DNA of 31,969 bases from an uncultured Lachnospiraceae bacterium (GCA_934371505.1 CAKRNW010000011.1:1-31969); one strand, 5' to 3'. Shown: positions 25,287 through 31,969, counted from the first letter of the stretch. Notes: generated by a model not told the origin, from the letters alone. Translations and numbers: made by a program.

Positions 25287-25805
25287 CTATTGTTTCGCGT
25301 CGAAGCTGCCTTCTCCCATATCAAAGGTGGTGCCCGTGCTATAGGCGCCTCTGTTATAGTTGGCAGTTTCCGGCGCTTTTCTGGCTGCCTGCAGGAGGTT
25401 TAAATCAAACTCCACCATTTCAAGTGCATTGGCAATCAATTCCCTGTTCTGATTATTGATCCTCTCCACATGATGTACGGTCTGTTTCAGTTTGTCATAC
25501 ACTTCCGCCAGCTGCTTCTGTGCCGTAGGCCGCCTCTCCAGAATACGGATAATATCCGGCAGCCTGATTGTGGTAACATCCCTGTTAATGACTGCTGCAA
25601 TCTCTTTCATCGTCTTCTGGCGTTCCTTCTCCAGCTTCTGAATCCGATTGACAACAATCTGCTCGTCTTCCGTGATCTGCTCTAACTCCTGTGGCTTCCC
25701 TGCCACAATAATCGGAGTTTTTTTGAGGGAATATCCCAATAGCTGTTCATATTCACTATTTTCCTGTTCCAGAACAGAAACAAGATTTTCAATAATACTT
25801 GCCAC
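25287..25805 (-). CDS. flgN: Flagellar export chaperone FlgN
   Basis: A 172-residue helical protein: residues about 1-150 are an almost unbroken coiled-coil (SIIENLVSVLEQENSEYEQL, QLAEVYDKLKQTVHHVERIN). The tail is Gly/Ser-rich. FlgN holds FlgK and FlgL before export, and the gene stands between flgM and flgK, the usual position. It begins with GTG at 25805, 8 bases after GGAGAGG. Low sequence conservation is normal in this family, so context carries much of the call. Confidence 0.85.
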   Translation of the reverse strand: MASIIENLVSVLEQENSEYEQLLGYSLKKTPIIVAGKPQELEQITEDEQIVVNRIQKLEKERQKTMKEIAAVINRDVTTIRLPDIIRILERRPTAQKQLAEVYDKLKQTVHHVERINNQNRELIANALEMVEFDLNLLQAARKAPETANYNRGAYSTGTTFDMGEGSFDAKQ

Positions 25806-25829
25806 TAGGATATCCTCTCCTTATCTCTT

Positions 25830-26102
25830 TTATGCTTCTTCCATATGCTGGATCAGCTTATCCGCAAAGGACTCACTGCTCACCTGATAGGTTCCGTCCT
25901 GGATCTGTGCCTTATACTTTGCAACAAGATCCTCCCGGACATCCGGGCTGTTCTGTACTGCCTGTTTGGCAACCTGCATATCCTTTCCCATGCTGGAAAG
26001 TTCGAGCTGATCAGAGAAGCTTACGTTCGAAGCTTTCTGAGCCTTGTTGGTTTTGTGGGCATTATATATCTGCTGTACCTGAGTATAAGCCTCAATACGC
26101 AT
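25830..26102 (-). CDS. flgM: Anti-sigma-28 factor FlgM
   Basis: A 90-residue, partly disordered protein that holds sigma-28 until it is exported through the finished hook. The C-terminal half (VAKQAVQNSPDVREDLVAKY, then IQDGTYQVSSESFADKLIQH) is the conserved sigma-binding segment. AGGAGG lies 7 bases before the ATG. It is the first gene of the operon and its own promoter carries a near-perfect sigma-28 element, giving feedback through its target. Confidence 0.95.
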   Translation of the reverse strand: MRIEAYTQVQQIYNAHKTNKAQKASNVSFSDQLELSSMGKDMQVAKQAVQNSPDVREDLVAKYKAQIQDGTYQVSSESFADKLIQHMEEA

Positions 26103-26138
26103 ATCTACTCCTCCTTCTGATTGTTTGTGTTACTATAA

Positions 26139-26165
26139 ATATCGGAACAATGAAAGGAAACTTTA
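26139..26165 (-). promoter_or_regulatory. Sigma-28 promoter of flgM operon
   Basis: TAAA (26162-26165), exactly 15 bases, then TCCGATAT (26139-26146). It matches the sigma-28 consensus TAAA-N15-GCCGATAA in all but two positions. It is 37 bases upstream of the flgM ATG. Confidence 0.88.
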
Positions 26166-26280
26166 TAGCCCTGTCACAAAAAAATAGCAAAGACAGAATT
26201 GACAGTCTGCTCTTCCTGCATTTCAAACTTCGTTCTTTTCTCATGGTAAATCCCCCTATGTCAAAACTATTCCGTCACCA

Positions 26281-26308
26281 TTGCAAAATGTATATAACGT
26301 GTTATACT
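26281..26308 (+). promoter_or_regulatory. Possible upstream sigma-A promoter of the M42 peptidase
   Basis: TTGCAA (26281-26286), 16 bases, TATACT (26303-26308), in an A+T-rich tract. It would give a leader of about 155 bases. The 369-base flgM-peptidase spacer otherwise holds the sigma-28 promoter, a second candidate promoter at 26412-26441 and an ATTTTCG / CGAAAAT inverted repeat at 26322-26344. Confidence 0.45.
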
Positions 26309-26411
26309 ATATTATATTTAAATTTTCGCCATTTTGTCGAAAATATCTTGTCTTTTTTGCTTGTTTTTGTTGTCTTTTCACACCTTAAGCAAACTCTATT
26401 TTCGATGAACT

Positions 26412-26441
26412 TTGACAGAGCCACATACCTTGAACTATATA
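26412..26441 (+). promoter_or_regulatory. Sigma-A promoter of the M42 peptidase
   Basis: A perfect TTGACA (26412-26417), 18 bases, then TATATA (26436-26441). The leader would be about 25 bases. Spacing is one base longer than ideal. Confidence 0.6.
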
Positions 26442-26471
26442 CCTAAAATAATAAAGTGAAGGAATAAAAGA

Positions 26472-27524
26472 ATGAAAGCTGAAAATCAGAAGTATATGGA
26501 TTACATGTTGGAACAGCTGAAACAGCTTCTTTCTATTGATAGCCCCACCGGCTACACGAAAGAGGTTGCTGCCTATGTATGTAAAGCCTACCAGGACTTA
26601 GGCTGCCGCGCCGCTCTCACCGTAAAAGGCGGTGTACTGGCGGATTTAGGATCTGCTGATACGGTCGAAGAAAACAATGCCCTTCTGCTGGAAGCGCATG
26701 TGGACACCCTGGGAGCCATGGTCGCTGCCATCAAGGATAACGGAAGGCTGCTCCTGACTCCTCTGGGAGGAATGAATCCCAACAATGCTGAGGCAGAAAA
26801 TTGCCGTATTCTCACCAGGAAAGGAAAGAAATACGAGGGAACCTTTCAGCTGGTCAATGCCTCCATCCATGTAAACGGAAAATTCGATGATACCAAGCGC
26901 AAATATGATGATATGGAAGTGGTACTGGACGAGGATGTAAAGACCAAGGAGGATACGGAAGCCCTGGGCATCATGGTGGGAGACATTGTGGCTTTTGATC
27001 CACGAACGAGAGTCACAGAAAGTGGTTATATCAAAAGCCGTTTCCTGGATGATAAACTGAGTGTTGCAATCCTGCTGGGACTTACGAAGTGGATGAAAGA
27101 AGAAAGGATAACCCCCTCCCGCCGGATTTATCAGCATATTACGGTTTATGAGGAGGTGGGACACGGAGCCTGTGGCACGGTTCCCAGTGATGTCCGTGAG
27201 ATTTTGTCTGTAGATATGGGATGTGTAGGAGAAGGTCTGGAATGCACAGAACATCAGGTATCCATTTGTGCCAAAGACAGCAGAGGTCCCTACAACTATG
27301 ATGTCGTAGGAGCCCTGATTGAAGCTGCCACCGCTGCAGGTGCAGATTTTGCTGTGGATGTTTATCCCCATTACGGGTCTGATGCGGATGCAGCACTGAC
27401 TGCAGGCTACGATGTCCGCCACGGCCTGATTGGTGCCGGTGTCTATGCTTCCCACGGTTACGAGCGAAGTCATGTAGACGGTATCGAAAACACCTTCGAA
27501 CTTTTGAAAAAATATATCGGTTAA
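26472..27524 (+). CDS. M42-family metallo-aminopeptidase
   Basis: A 350-residue cytoplasmic peptidase related to glutamyl aminopeptidases and the so-called endoglucanase M. Expected metal and catalytic residues are visible: LLEAHVDTLG (H76, D78), KSRFLDDKLS (D193/D194), YEEVGHGA (E227/E228), SVDMG (D248) and the C-terminal ASHGYERSH (H328 or H334). The family trims amino-terminal residues from peptides as a large dodecamer. The start ATG is weakly supported, with GAAGGA about 8 bases upstream. It is monocistronic and ends at the base before the convergent chemotaxis gene. Confidence 0.92.
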   Translation: MKAENQKYMDYMLEQLKQLLSIDSPTGYTKEVAAYVCKAYQDLGCRAALTVKGGVLADLGSADTVEENNALLLEAHVDTLGAMVAAIKDNGRLLLTPLGGMNPNNAEAENCRILTRKGKKYEGTFQLVNASIHVNGKFDDTKRKYDDMEVVLDEDVKTKEDTEALGIMVGDIVAFDPRTRVTESGYIKSRFLDDKLSVAILLGLTKWMKEERITPSRRIYQHITVYEEVGHGACGTVPSDVREILSVDMGCVGEGLECTEHQVSICAKDSRGPYNYDVVGALIEAATAAGADFAVDVYPHYGSDADAALTAGYDVRHGLIGAGVYASHGYERSHVDGIENTFELLKKYIG

Positions 27525-29630
27525 TTATTCAAAGGTATCCACGCCTTCCTTTAAATGTTCCTCCACATATTCCATAATGTGGCGGTTATCCTCCGGCATC
27601 TGACAGCCTACAATATAAATACCATCGTTGTCAGAGCACCGGATGATAGTTCCCTCCACCTCCGCATGGTCTTTCAGAGGGAAATTATCAATTTTTACAT
27701 GAACTGTTTTGCCCTTACTCTGGGTAAAAGCAGATGCTGTTACAAGAAAAGCAAAACCGTTGGCGCTAATGTTATCCATTTTTCCCCGGAAGGTTTCACC
27801 GGAGTCCTGCATCGTAATGAGACAGGTATTGGTGACATCCATTCGGGGATATTTCCGTCTGTTTAAAATACGTGGTCTGGAATTCGGCCGGATTTCAAAT
27901 TTCTCTTTTGTTTTCTCCCCTCCGCTTATCTGGGCGCTTTCCCAGCTATAGATAACATTTCCCACAGTCACCTGCAAGGAACAGGGCTCGGGCTTCGGAA
28001 AAGCCTGGTCCGTTTTCAGTGACAGATATAAGGTATTGTCCTTCCGCTCAAGCAGTTCTCCATGAAAACTCCTGGCATTTTCTCCAACTGTCACTCTGAC
28101 CTTCATTCCGGACAGAAGATCCGTTACACCCATAAAGCCGCCGACACCCAGTTCACACATCAATGCCTGAATAATATCCTCGATATTATTGATATTGTCT
28201 GCACTCTCGTTGTATTTACTCAGCATTTTCTTGCTGATCTCACTGGAGTTTCCAATACACTCCGTAATCACTTCCACAATATCCGAAGCCTGCTCCATGT
28301 TATCGACCAGCTGTCGGTTGGAAGTCTCCACTTCCTTCATAGCCGCATCAATCGCCTGAATGTGATCTCCTAACCTGGTTGAATCCCCTGTGATTTTATT
28401 TACATTTTCTCCAGTGATGGTCACCTTCTCCAGTGTCAGCTGAATCAGCCTGATGGTTTCTTCCATCGCCGCCATCATCTTATCGGAGATATCTTCCAAT
28501 CGGGTTAATGCCTCACCGATCTGACTGGAAGATGCTTTTGTCTCTGTGCTCAGTGTACGGATTTCATCGGCTACTACCGCAAAGCCTTTTCCTGCTTCTC
28601 CTGCGCGGGCAGCCTCAATGGAGGCATTTAATGCAAGAAGATTTGTCTGTCCGGAGATTTTGTCTATTTTACCTGTCTCCTGCAGCACCGTTCCAAACTC
28701 CGTGCGGAACTCCTGCAGAATTTCTTCCACCTGAGAGGACAGCTGGGCCATCGTTCCCGCGGTCTTTACCAGTCCTTCCAAATCCACAGAACTGTTCTGG
28801 GCATGCCTGCCGGATTCTGTGGTCAGTTCCACCATCTCATCAATCATGCCTGCCACCTGTCTGACACGATCACTGATATCTGTAGTCATTTCCTTGGAGG
28901 AGGTGCTTTGCTGCTGTAATCTCTGGTTGTTATCGGTCAGTTCGTTTAAGCCCAACATCACCACATCAGAGCCATGCTTGTTCTCGATTGCCAGCTCCCG
29001 CACAACGGTAATTCCGTTCATAATGGTGTTGGATGCGGTTTTTACCTTTTCAACCGTATTTACCACACGCTGCAGATCTGCTTTGATGCTGTCGGTCAGG
29101 GCACCATCCGATTCATTTAAGTGACGAATTGACATGACATATCCAATATAGCAGAGAAGCAGACATGCTACCTGTAACTGATAGTTCTTCATATCTGCCG
29201 CCGTATTGCATCCCAGAACCACTCCTCTGTAAACATCGCTGACAATGACACTAATCACATTGGCAATCCCACAGTGAATCATAAACTTCCGGTTTTTGTA
29301 TAATACCAGCAGGCTGATCACCGGAAGGATATAGGTAAAGGAAATGGGAGATGCCGTGGTACACATAAGAAAAGTGTAAAAAATTCCATATCCGGTTACC
29401 AGTATGTTTTTATAAATATCCGTGGTCTTTCCCTTCACCCGCATCGCAATGTCACCAATCAGGAAAGGGATCCAGCACAGCAGGACGAACACCAGATACT
29501 GGTTGGAGGGATAAAGTCCGTTTGAAACATCTGCACCATAATTGGCTGTAAGAAGAATGGCAAATACCAGCCAGATTCTTCTTGCTTTTTTATTTGCCTT
29601 CTCTTTAAATACTTTCTCGTCGTAGTTCAT
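27525..29630 (-). CDS. Methyl-accepting chemotaxis protein with C-terminal PilZ domain
   Basis: A 701-residue receptor. Residues about 19-170 hold six hydrophobic segments with very short loops, so the sensor is buried in the membrane. A helical stretch (about 180-320) leads to the signalling tip (IDKISGQTNLLALNASIEAA, about 322-341, then GKGFAVVADEIRTLS) that contacts CheA and CheW. After the second helix comes a YcgR-like segment (about 503-580), then a PilZ domain. RRKYPR (592-596) supplies the RxxxR motif and DNISANG (619-625) the D/NxSxxG motif, so cyclic di-GMP binding is predicted. GGGAGA lies 5 bases before the ATG. Likely links cyclic di-GMP to motility control. Confidence 0.92.
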   Translation of the reverse strand: MNYDEKVFKEKANKKARRIWLVFAILLTANYGADVSNGLYPSNQYLVFVLLCWIPFLIGDIAMRVKGKTTDIYKNILVTGYGIFYTFLMCTTASPISFTYILPVISLLVLYKNRKFMIHCGIANVISVIVSDVYRGVVLGCNTAADMKNYQLQVACLLLCYIGYVMSIRHLNESDGALTDSIKADLQRVVNTVEKVKTASNTIMNGITVVRELAIENKHGSDVVMLGLNELTDNNQRLQQQSTSSKEMTTDISDRVRQVAGMIDEMVELTTESGRHAQNSSVDLEGLVKTAGTMAQLSSQVEEILQEFRTEFGTVLQETGKIDKISGQTNLLALNASIEAARAGEAGKGFAVVADEIRTLSTETKASSSQIGEALTRLEDISDKMMAAMEETIRLIQLTLEKVTITGENVNKITGDSTRLGDHIQAIDAAMKEVETSNRQLVDNMEQASDIVEVITECIGNSSEISKKMLSKYNESADNINNIEDIIQALMCELGVGGFMGVTDLLSGMKVRVTVGENARSFHGELLERKDNTLYLSLKTDQAFPKPEPCSLQVTVGNVIYSWESAQISGGEKTKEKFEIRPNSRPRILNRRKYPRMDVTNTCLITMQDSGETFRGKMDNISANGFAFLVTASAFTQSKGKTVHVKIDNFPLKDHAEVEGTIIRCSDNDGIYIVGCQMPEDNRHIMEYVEEHLKEGVDTFE

Positions 29631-29676
29631 TTTAATCTCCCTCTGATTCTATCTGAATCTAAAGTTTCCAAAAAAT

Positions 29677-29702
29677 TTATCATTTTCATTTTAATTCCTT
29701 TA
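29677..29702 (-). promoter_or_regulatory. Possible sigma-28 promoter of the MCP-PilZ gene
   Basis: TAAA (29699-29702), 14 bases, AATGATAA (29677-29684). The -35 is good, the -10 keeps GATAA but lacks the GCC. It is 47 bases upstream of the ATG. Chemoreceptor genes are often sigma-28 targets, so the context supports it modestly. Confidence 0.4.
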
Positions 29703-29746
29703 TTTTTAAATAGCAACAAGAAATGCAATACCGGGAGAAAAATGGC

Positions 29747-29776
29747 AAAAAAAGCGCCCGGCGTTACTGCCGGGCG
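29747..29776 (-). terminator. Terminator after hsp20
   Basis: A perfect 8-bp G+C-rich stem (CGCCCGGC / GCCGGGCG) with a 6-base loop is followed by seven T on the minus strand. It begins 26 bases after the stop of the small heat-shock gene. Confidence 0.9.
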
Positions 29777-29802
29777 TTGTGAAAGTCCCTGGGAAGCTGT
29801 GG

Positions 29803-30264
29803 TTACCCTTCGATAGCGATATACTTGTTCTCTTCTACAGCGGGTCTGGCTTCTTTCTTAGGAACGAAGATTTTCAGGATACCATGCTTAAATTCTGCTT
29901 TGATATCCTCCTGGGAAATACTGTCGCCTACATAGAAGCTACGCTCGCAAGCACCTGCATAACGCTCCCTGCGGATGTAATGTCCGGATTCCTTCTCCTG
30001 TTCGTCCTCGTCCAAACCTTTGGCTGCGCTGATGGTCAGATAACCATTTTCCAGTGCGGCATGAATCTCTTCTTTCTTGAATCCCGGCAAATCAATGATC
30101 AACTGATAGCCGTTATCCATTTCCTTAATATCTGTCTTCATCAGATTTCTAGCATGTCTGCCATACAGCTTTTTCTCAACCTTCTGCTCATTCCTGTCAT
30201 CATAGAACGGGAAGTCAAATAAATCATCAAATAAGTTCTCTCCAAAAATACTAGGCATTAACAT
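29803..30264 (-). CDS. Small heat-shock protein (Hsp20 / alpha-crystallin family)
   Basis: A 153-residue cytoplasmic holdase. The alpha-crystallin domain lies at about 42-140 (DIKEMDNGYQLIIDLPGFKK, IHAALENGYLTISA, RSFYVGDSISQEDIKAEF). The A-x-x-x-n-G-v-L signature is visible as FKHGILKIFVPKK near the C-terminus. AAGGAGA lies 8 bases before the ATG at 30264; the second Met (MPSIFG) is possible but without closer support. The N-terminal LFDDLFDFPF stretch is the usual hydrophobic arm. A CIRCE element overlaps its promoter. Confidence 0.95.
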   Translation of the reverse strand: MLMPSIFGENLFDDLFDFPFYDDRNEQKVEKKLYGRHARNLMKTDIKEMDNGYQLIIDLPGFKKEEIHAALENGYLTISAAKGLDEDEQEKESGHYIRRERYAGACERSFYVGDSISQEDIKAEFKHGILKIFVPKKEARPAVEENKYIAIEG

Positions 30265-30360
30265 AAGTCATCTCTCCTTTTCTAAATCTGTCTATGTTTG
30301 TTAACCTTGTTTCCTGAACCAGGGGGATCGATCTTTTCTCTCTTCCTTTGTTCTACATGT

Positions 30361-30389
30361 AATATAACATCTATTATTAGCACTGTCAA
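30361..30389 (-). promoter_or_regulatory. Sigma-A promoter of hsp20
   Basis: TTGACA (30384-30389), exactly 17 bases, TATATT (30361-30366). This is one of the closest consensus matches in the window. Its -35 box lies inside the CIRCE operator. The leader to the ATG is about 90 bases. Confidence 0.85.
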
Positions 30390-30403
30390 GAGGTGAGTGC
30401 TAT
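30377..30403. promoter_or_regulatory. CIRCE operator (HrcA binding site)
   Basis: TTAGCACTG, nine bases, GAGTGCTAT, differing from consensus TTAGCACTC-N9-GAGTGCTAA by one base in each half. HrcA bound here would cover the -35 box, and heat would relieve it. No hrcA, dnaK or groEL gene is nearby. Confidence 0.88.
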
Positions 30404-30454
30404 TTTTTTTGTGAAAATTCTGTGAACAATGCTGGCAAATGTTTTACTGCTGTT

Positions 30455-30982
30455 TCAAATGTCTCTGGTCATCTCATGCCATTCTTCCCCGCCCCAGGTG
30501 GAGTTGGCGGGTCCTAAGTCGGTGAAACCGAATTTTTCGTACATGCCCACCTTGCTGTCCAGGCAGGTGAGGAGCAGTTTCTTTCTGCCTTTTGCATGCT
30601 CCCGTCTGGCATATTCCTCCATCATCGCCTGGGCGAGTCCCTGTCTGCGGTACTCCGGCAGCACATCTACTCCCAATAACATAATGTTTTCCCCATCGGG
30701 GTCATAAAGCCCGGCATCCAGGAAGAACTCGTCCCTGAATACCGTCTCTTTGGTGGAAAGTCCGTTGATACTGCCTGCCAGCTTTCCGGTCTCTTTGTCC
30801 TCCGCCACCAGAAACACTTCGGGCGCACGGGCAATCCGCTCCCGCATCCGCTCCGGTGAACATGCCTCATTGGGCGGGAAACAAATCTGCTCCATGTCAA
30901 TCGCCTCCTGGGTTTCCTCCGGTTTAATATTTCTGAAAATAAAACGTTCTGTCATCAATACCTTTAATTTTTCTGACATCAT
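30455..30982 (-). CDS. GNAT-family N-acetyltransferase
   Basis: A 175-residue protein. It has the GNAT fold: FIFRNIKPEETQEAIDMEQ at the start, the acetyl-CoA-binding motif LLGVDVLPEYRRQGLAQAMM (about 104-123, R/Q-x-x-G-x-A), and MYEKFGFTDLGPANSTWGGEEWHEM at the end. The substrate is unknown. AGGAG lies 7 bases before the first of two adjacent ATG codons (30982). It begins 17 bases after the ABC exporter remnant, so it was probably once the last gene of that exporter's operon and now may lack its original promoter. Confidence 0.85.
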   Translation of the reverse strand: MMSEKLKVLMTERFIFRNIKPEETQEAIDMEQICFPPNEACSPERMRERIARAPEVFLVAEDKETGKLAGSINGLSTKETVFRDEFFLDAGLYDPDGENIMLLGVDVLPEYRRQGLAQAMMEEYARREHAKGRKKLLLTCLDSKVGMYEKFGFTDLGPANSTWGGEEWHEMTRDI

Positions 30983-30999
30983 TTTCTGACTCCTTTTCT

Positions 31000-31161
31000 T
31001 TATTCAAACTGTGCATGGTACAGGGAGGCATAAAAGCCATTCTGTTCCATCAGTGTCTCATGGGTTCCCTGTTCCACTATCTTACCCTCATTTACCACCA
31101 AAATCAAATTGGCATTGCGGATGGCGGAAAGTCTATGGGCAATGACGAAACAGGTCTTGTC
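31000..31161 (-). pseudogene. Remnant: C-terminal tail of an ABC exporter (MsbA/LmrA-type ATPase)
   Basis: About 54 residues can be read in frame to the stop at 31000-31002. DKTCFVIAHRLSAIRNANL includes the conserved H-loop histidine region, followed by VVNEGKIVEQGTHETLMEQ and GFYASLYHAQFE. This is the last part of the nucleotide-binding domain. Everything upstream (membrane domain, Walker A, signature, Walker B) is absent. It breaks off near 31160 and joins, in another frame, a piece of a VOC protein. It cannot encode a working transporter. Confidence 0.8.
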
Positions 31162-31340
31162 AATGCATCCACTTTTTCTATGCTTCCCACGCTAAAAGCT
31201 ATATGTGAATATCCAGTGCGAGCCAGTTTCTTCGGTAAATCAGCCATTTCCGGTAGATTCATGATTTCAATACGCGCACCATCCTCAAATGTGAGAAAAT
31301 AAGAACAAAAGCCTGTTTTCTGATTATGATATCCACCATC
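31158..31340 (-). pseudogene. Remnant: internal piece of a VOC/glyoxalase-family protein
   Basis: One frame reads KTDGGYHNQKTGFCSYFLT, FEDGARIEIMNLPEMADLP, KKLARTGYSHIAFSVGS and IEKVDALT. GYHN..TGF..YFLTF..GAR.EIM and GY.HIAFSVGS are typical VOC (vicinal oxygen chelate) sequence. The N-terminal strand with the first metal ligand and the C-terminal quarter are missing, and no start codon or ribosome site is present. It ends at about 31158-31163, where the ABC remnant begins. Confidence 0.75.
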
Positions 31341-31350
31341 TGTTTTTCAT

Positions 31351-31594
31351 TTACTTTGATAACAGTTTCAAAAATTTCCTGTCATTCATCTGCTCGTTGG
31401 TTAAATATGCCCCATCATAAAACAACGCATAAGTTGTAACCGGAGTAGGTGCGTTCTGCGCTTCTTCTTTACTCTGTAAATGGCAGACACCATAGCTGAA
31501 TCCCGTTGTCCGCTTCATCGCAAACCTTGAATCCCTTATACTGCAGGAATTTGGGATCTGACAGAAATGGTTTTTTCTTTCCGGCAGTTTTAAC
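31351..31594 (-). pseudogene. Remnant: YoaP-type acetyltransferase, internally deleted and frameshifted
   Basis: The piece begins mid-protein (VKTAGKKKPFLSDPKFLQYK, then GFKVCDEADNGIQLWCLPFTE, stop). A second piece follows in another frame (SKEEAQNAPTPVTTYALFYD, GAYLTNEQMNDRKFLKLLSK, stop at 31351-31353). In YoaP-like proteins these two blocks are separated by roughly 40 residues, so that stretch appears deleted. The N-terminal acetyl-CoA part is absent. No start codon or ribosome site is visible. Confidence 0.7.
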
Positions 31595-31969
31595 CTATCG
31601 TCCGCCTTCACCCTCTGGCTGCAATGTAATAAAATAATAAATAATTCCAAATACAGCTATACTTCCCATCATAATGCCAATCATCTGATTTACACTTACC
31701 ACATTTCCATGAAATACCGGATTGCAATCAAGAGTGTCTCTTATCGCTTCAACCATTTCATCCGGATAATGTTTTCTCTCCATCTCCCTGAAAACTCCGT
31801 GAAGCATATGATTCTTAATCAATGAAGTGGCATATGTACTCGGAAGATAAGACAGCGCCTTCTGAAGACCTGAACCAAAATTTGAAATCGGCATATAAGC
31901 CCCACATATAAAACCATATCCTGCGCTGACAATGGTACCTACAGCCGAAAGCTGTCCCTGTGTTGTCAA
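31595..31969 (-). CDS. ABC-2 type transporter permease, C-terminal part (5' end outside window)
   Basis: 124 residues are visible up to the right edge, and the reading frame is open there, so the true start lies outside. LSAVGTIVSAGYGFICGAYM is a membrane segment. ISNFGSGLQKALSYLPSTYA is the characteristic loop of ABC-2 permeases before TSLIKNHML. IGIMMGSIAVFGIIYYFITL is the last membrane helix, followed by a short tail. A stop (TAG, 31595-31597) is directly followed in the same frame by the YoaP remnant. The last residues (QPEGEGGR) may therefore be altered by the same rearrangement. Confidence 0.7.
   Translation of the reverse strand: MTTQGQLSAVGTIVSAGYGFICGAYMPISNFGSGLQKALSYLPSTYATSLIKNHMLHGVFREMERKHYPDEMVEAIRDTLDCNPVFHGNVVSVNQMIGIMMGSIAVFGIIYYFITLQPEGEGGR

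Noticed and set aside
26085..26254. Small minus-strand frame (about 50 residues, starting near 26240 after a GGGGG stretch) overlapping the sigma-28 promoter and flgM start
   Set aside because: It runs through the sigma-28 -10 box and into flgM in another frame. It has basic and hydrophobic composition typical of chance reading, and no clear -10 box upstream.
26646..27473. 275-residue open frame on the minus strand, within the M42 peptidase
   Set aside because: Antisense shadow of a gene with clear catalytic motifs.
1..31969. CRISPR arrays, insertion sequences, prophage genes, tRNA or rRNA
   Set aside because: No regularly spaced direct repeats, transposase motifs, integrase, or structural RNA sequence was seen.

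Overview
The window reads as a chromosome segment of a motile, anaerobic Gram-positive bacterium of the class Clostridia, most likely family Lachnospiraceae. This rests on the Firmicutes-style order rpmG-secE-nusG-rplK-rplA / rplJ-rplL / rpoB-rpoC, an L10 leader, a CIRCE operator, sigma-A promoters with TTGACA/TATAAT-like boxes, FliW-CsrA-FlaG flagellar regulation, and strong AGGAGG ribosome binding sites. The assignment is an inference from family knowledge; no 16S gene is present.

Layout. (1) 1-856: ends of two plus-strand genes for small, single-membrane-segment pilin-like proteins, closed by a hairpin that can also terminate rpoC. (2) 913-13585, all on the minus strand: the transcription/translation block. 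One sigma-A promoter (13557-13585) drives rpmG, secE, nusG, rplK and rplA, with two L1-type mRNA sites. A CapA-family gene is wedged between the rplA terminator and rplJ. rplJ-rplL has its own promoter, L10 leader and attenuator. A terminator and a fresh promoter then separate rplL from rpoB-rpoC. (3) 13637-15166: a divergent plus-strand gene for a FliD-like protein with its own sigma-A promoter. (4) 26165 down to 15168, minus strand: the late flagellar operon flgM-flgN-flgK1-flgK2-flgL-fliW-csrA-flaG-fliD-fliS-chaperone-glf. A very good sigma-28 promoter precedes flgM, and a second sigma-28-like promoter precedes flaG just after a csrA terminator. (5) 26281-29702: a plus-strand M42 aminopeptidase whose stop codon abuts the stop of a minus-strand chemotaxis receptor carrying a C-terminal PilZ domain. 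(6) 29747-30403: a small heat-shock protein under a promoter overlapped by CIRCE. (7) 30455-31969: a GNAT acetyltransferase followed by a chain of gene remnants (ABC exporter tail, VOC/glyoxalase middle piece, YoaP-type acetyltransferase with an internal deletion) and the C-terminal part of an ABC-2 permease.

How the genes work together. Hook completion would export FlgM and free sigma-28, which transcribes the junction proteins (FlgK, FlgL), the cap (FliD), their chaperones (FlgN, FliS, a FliT/FlgN-like protein) and the FliW-CsrA switch that controls flagellin translation. The FliD-like protein, the MCP-PilZ receptor and the UDP-galactopyranose mutase gene at the operon end are the least conventional parts. 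The remnant cluster at the right edge is the clearest structural oddity. I see no CRISPR array, rRNA, tRNA, insertion sequence or prophage.
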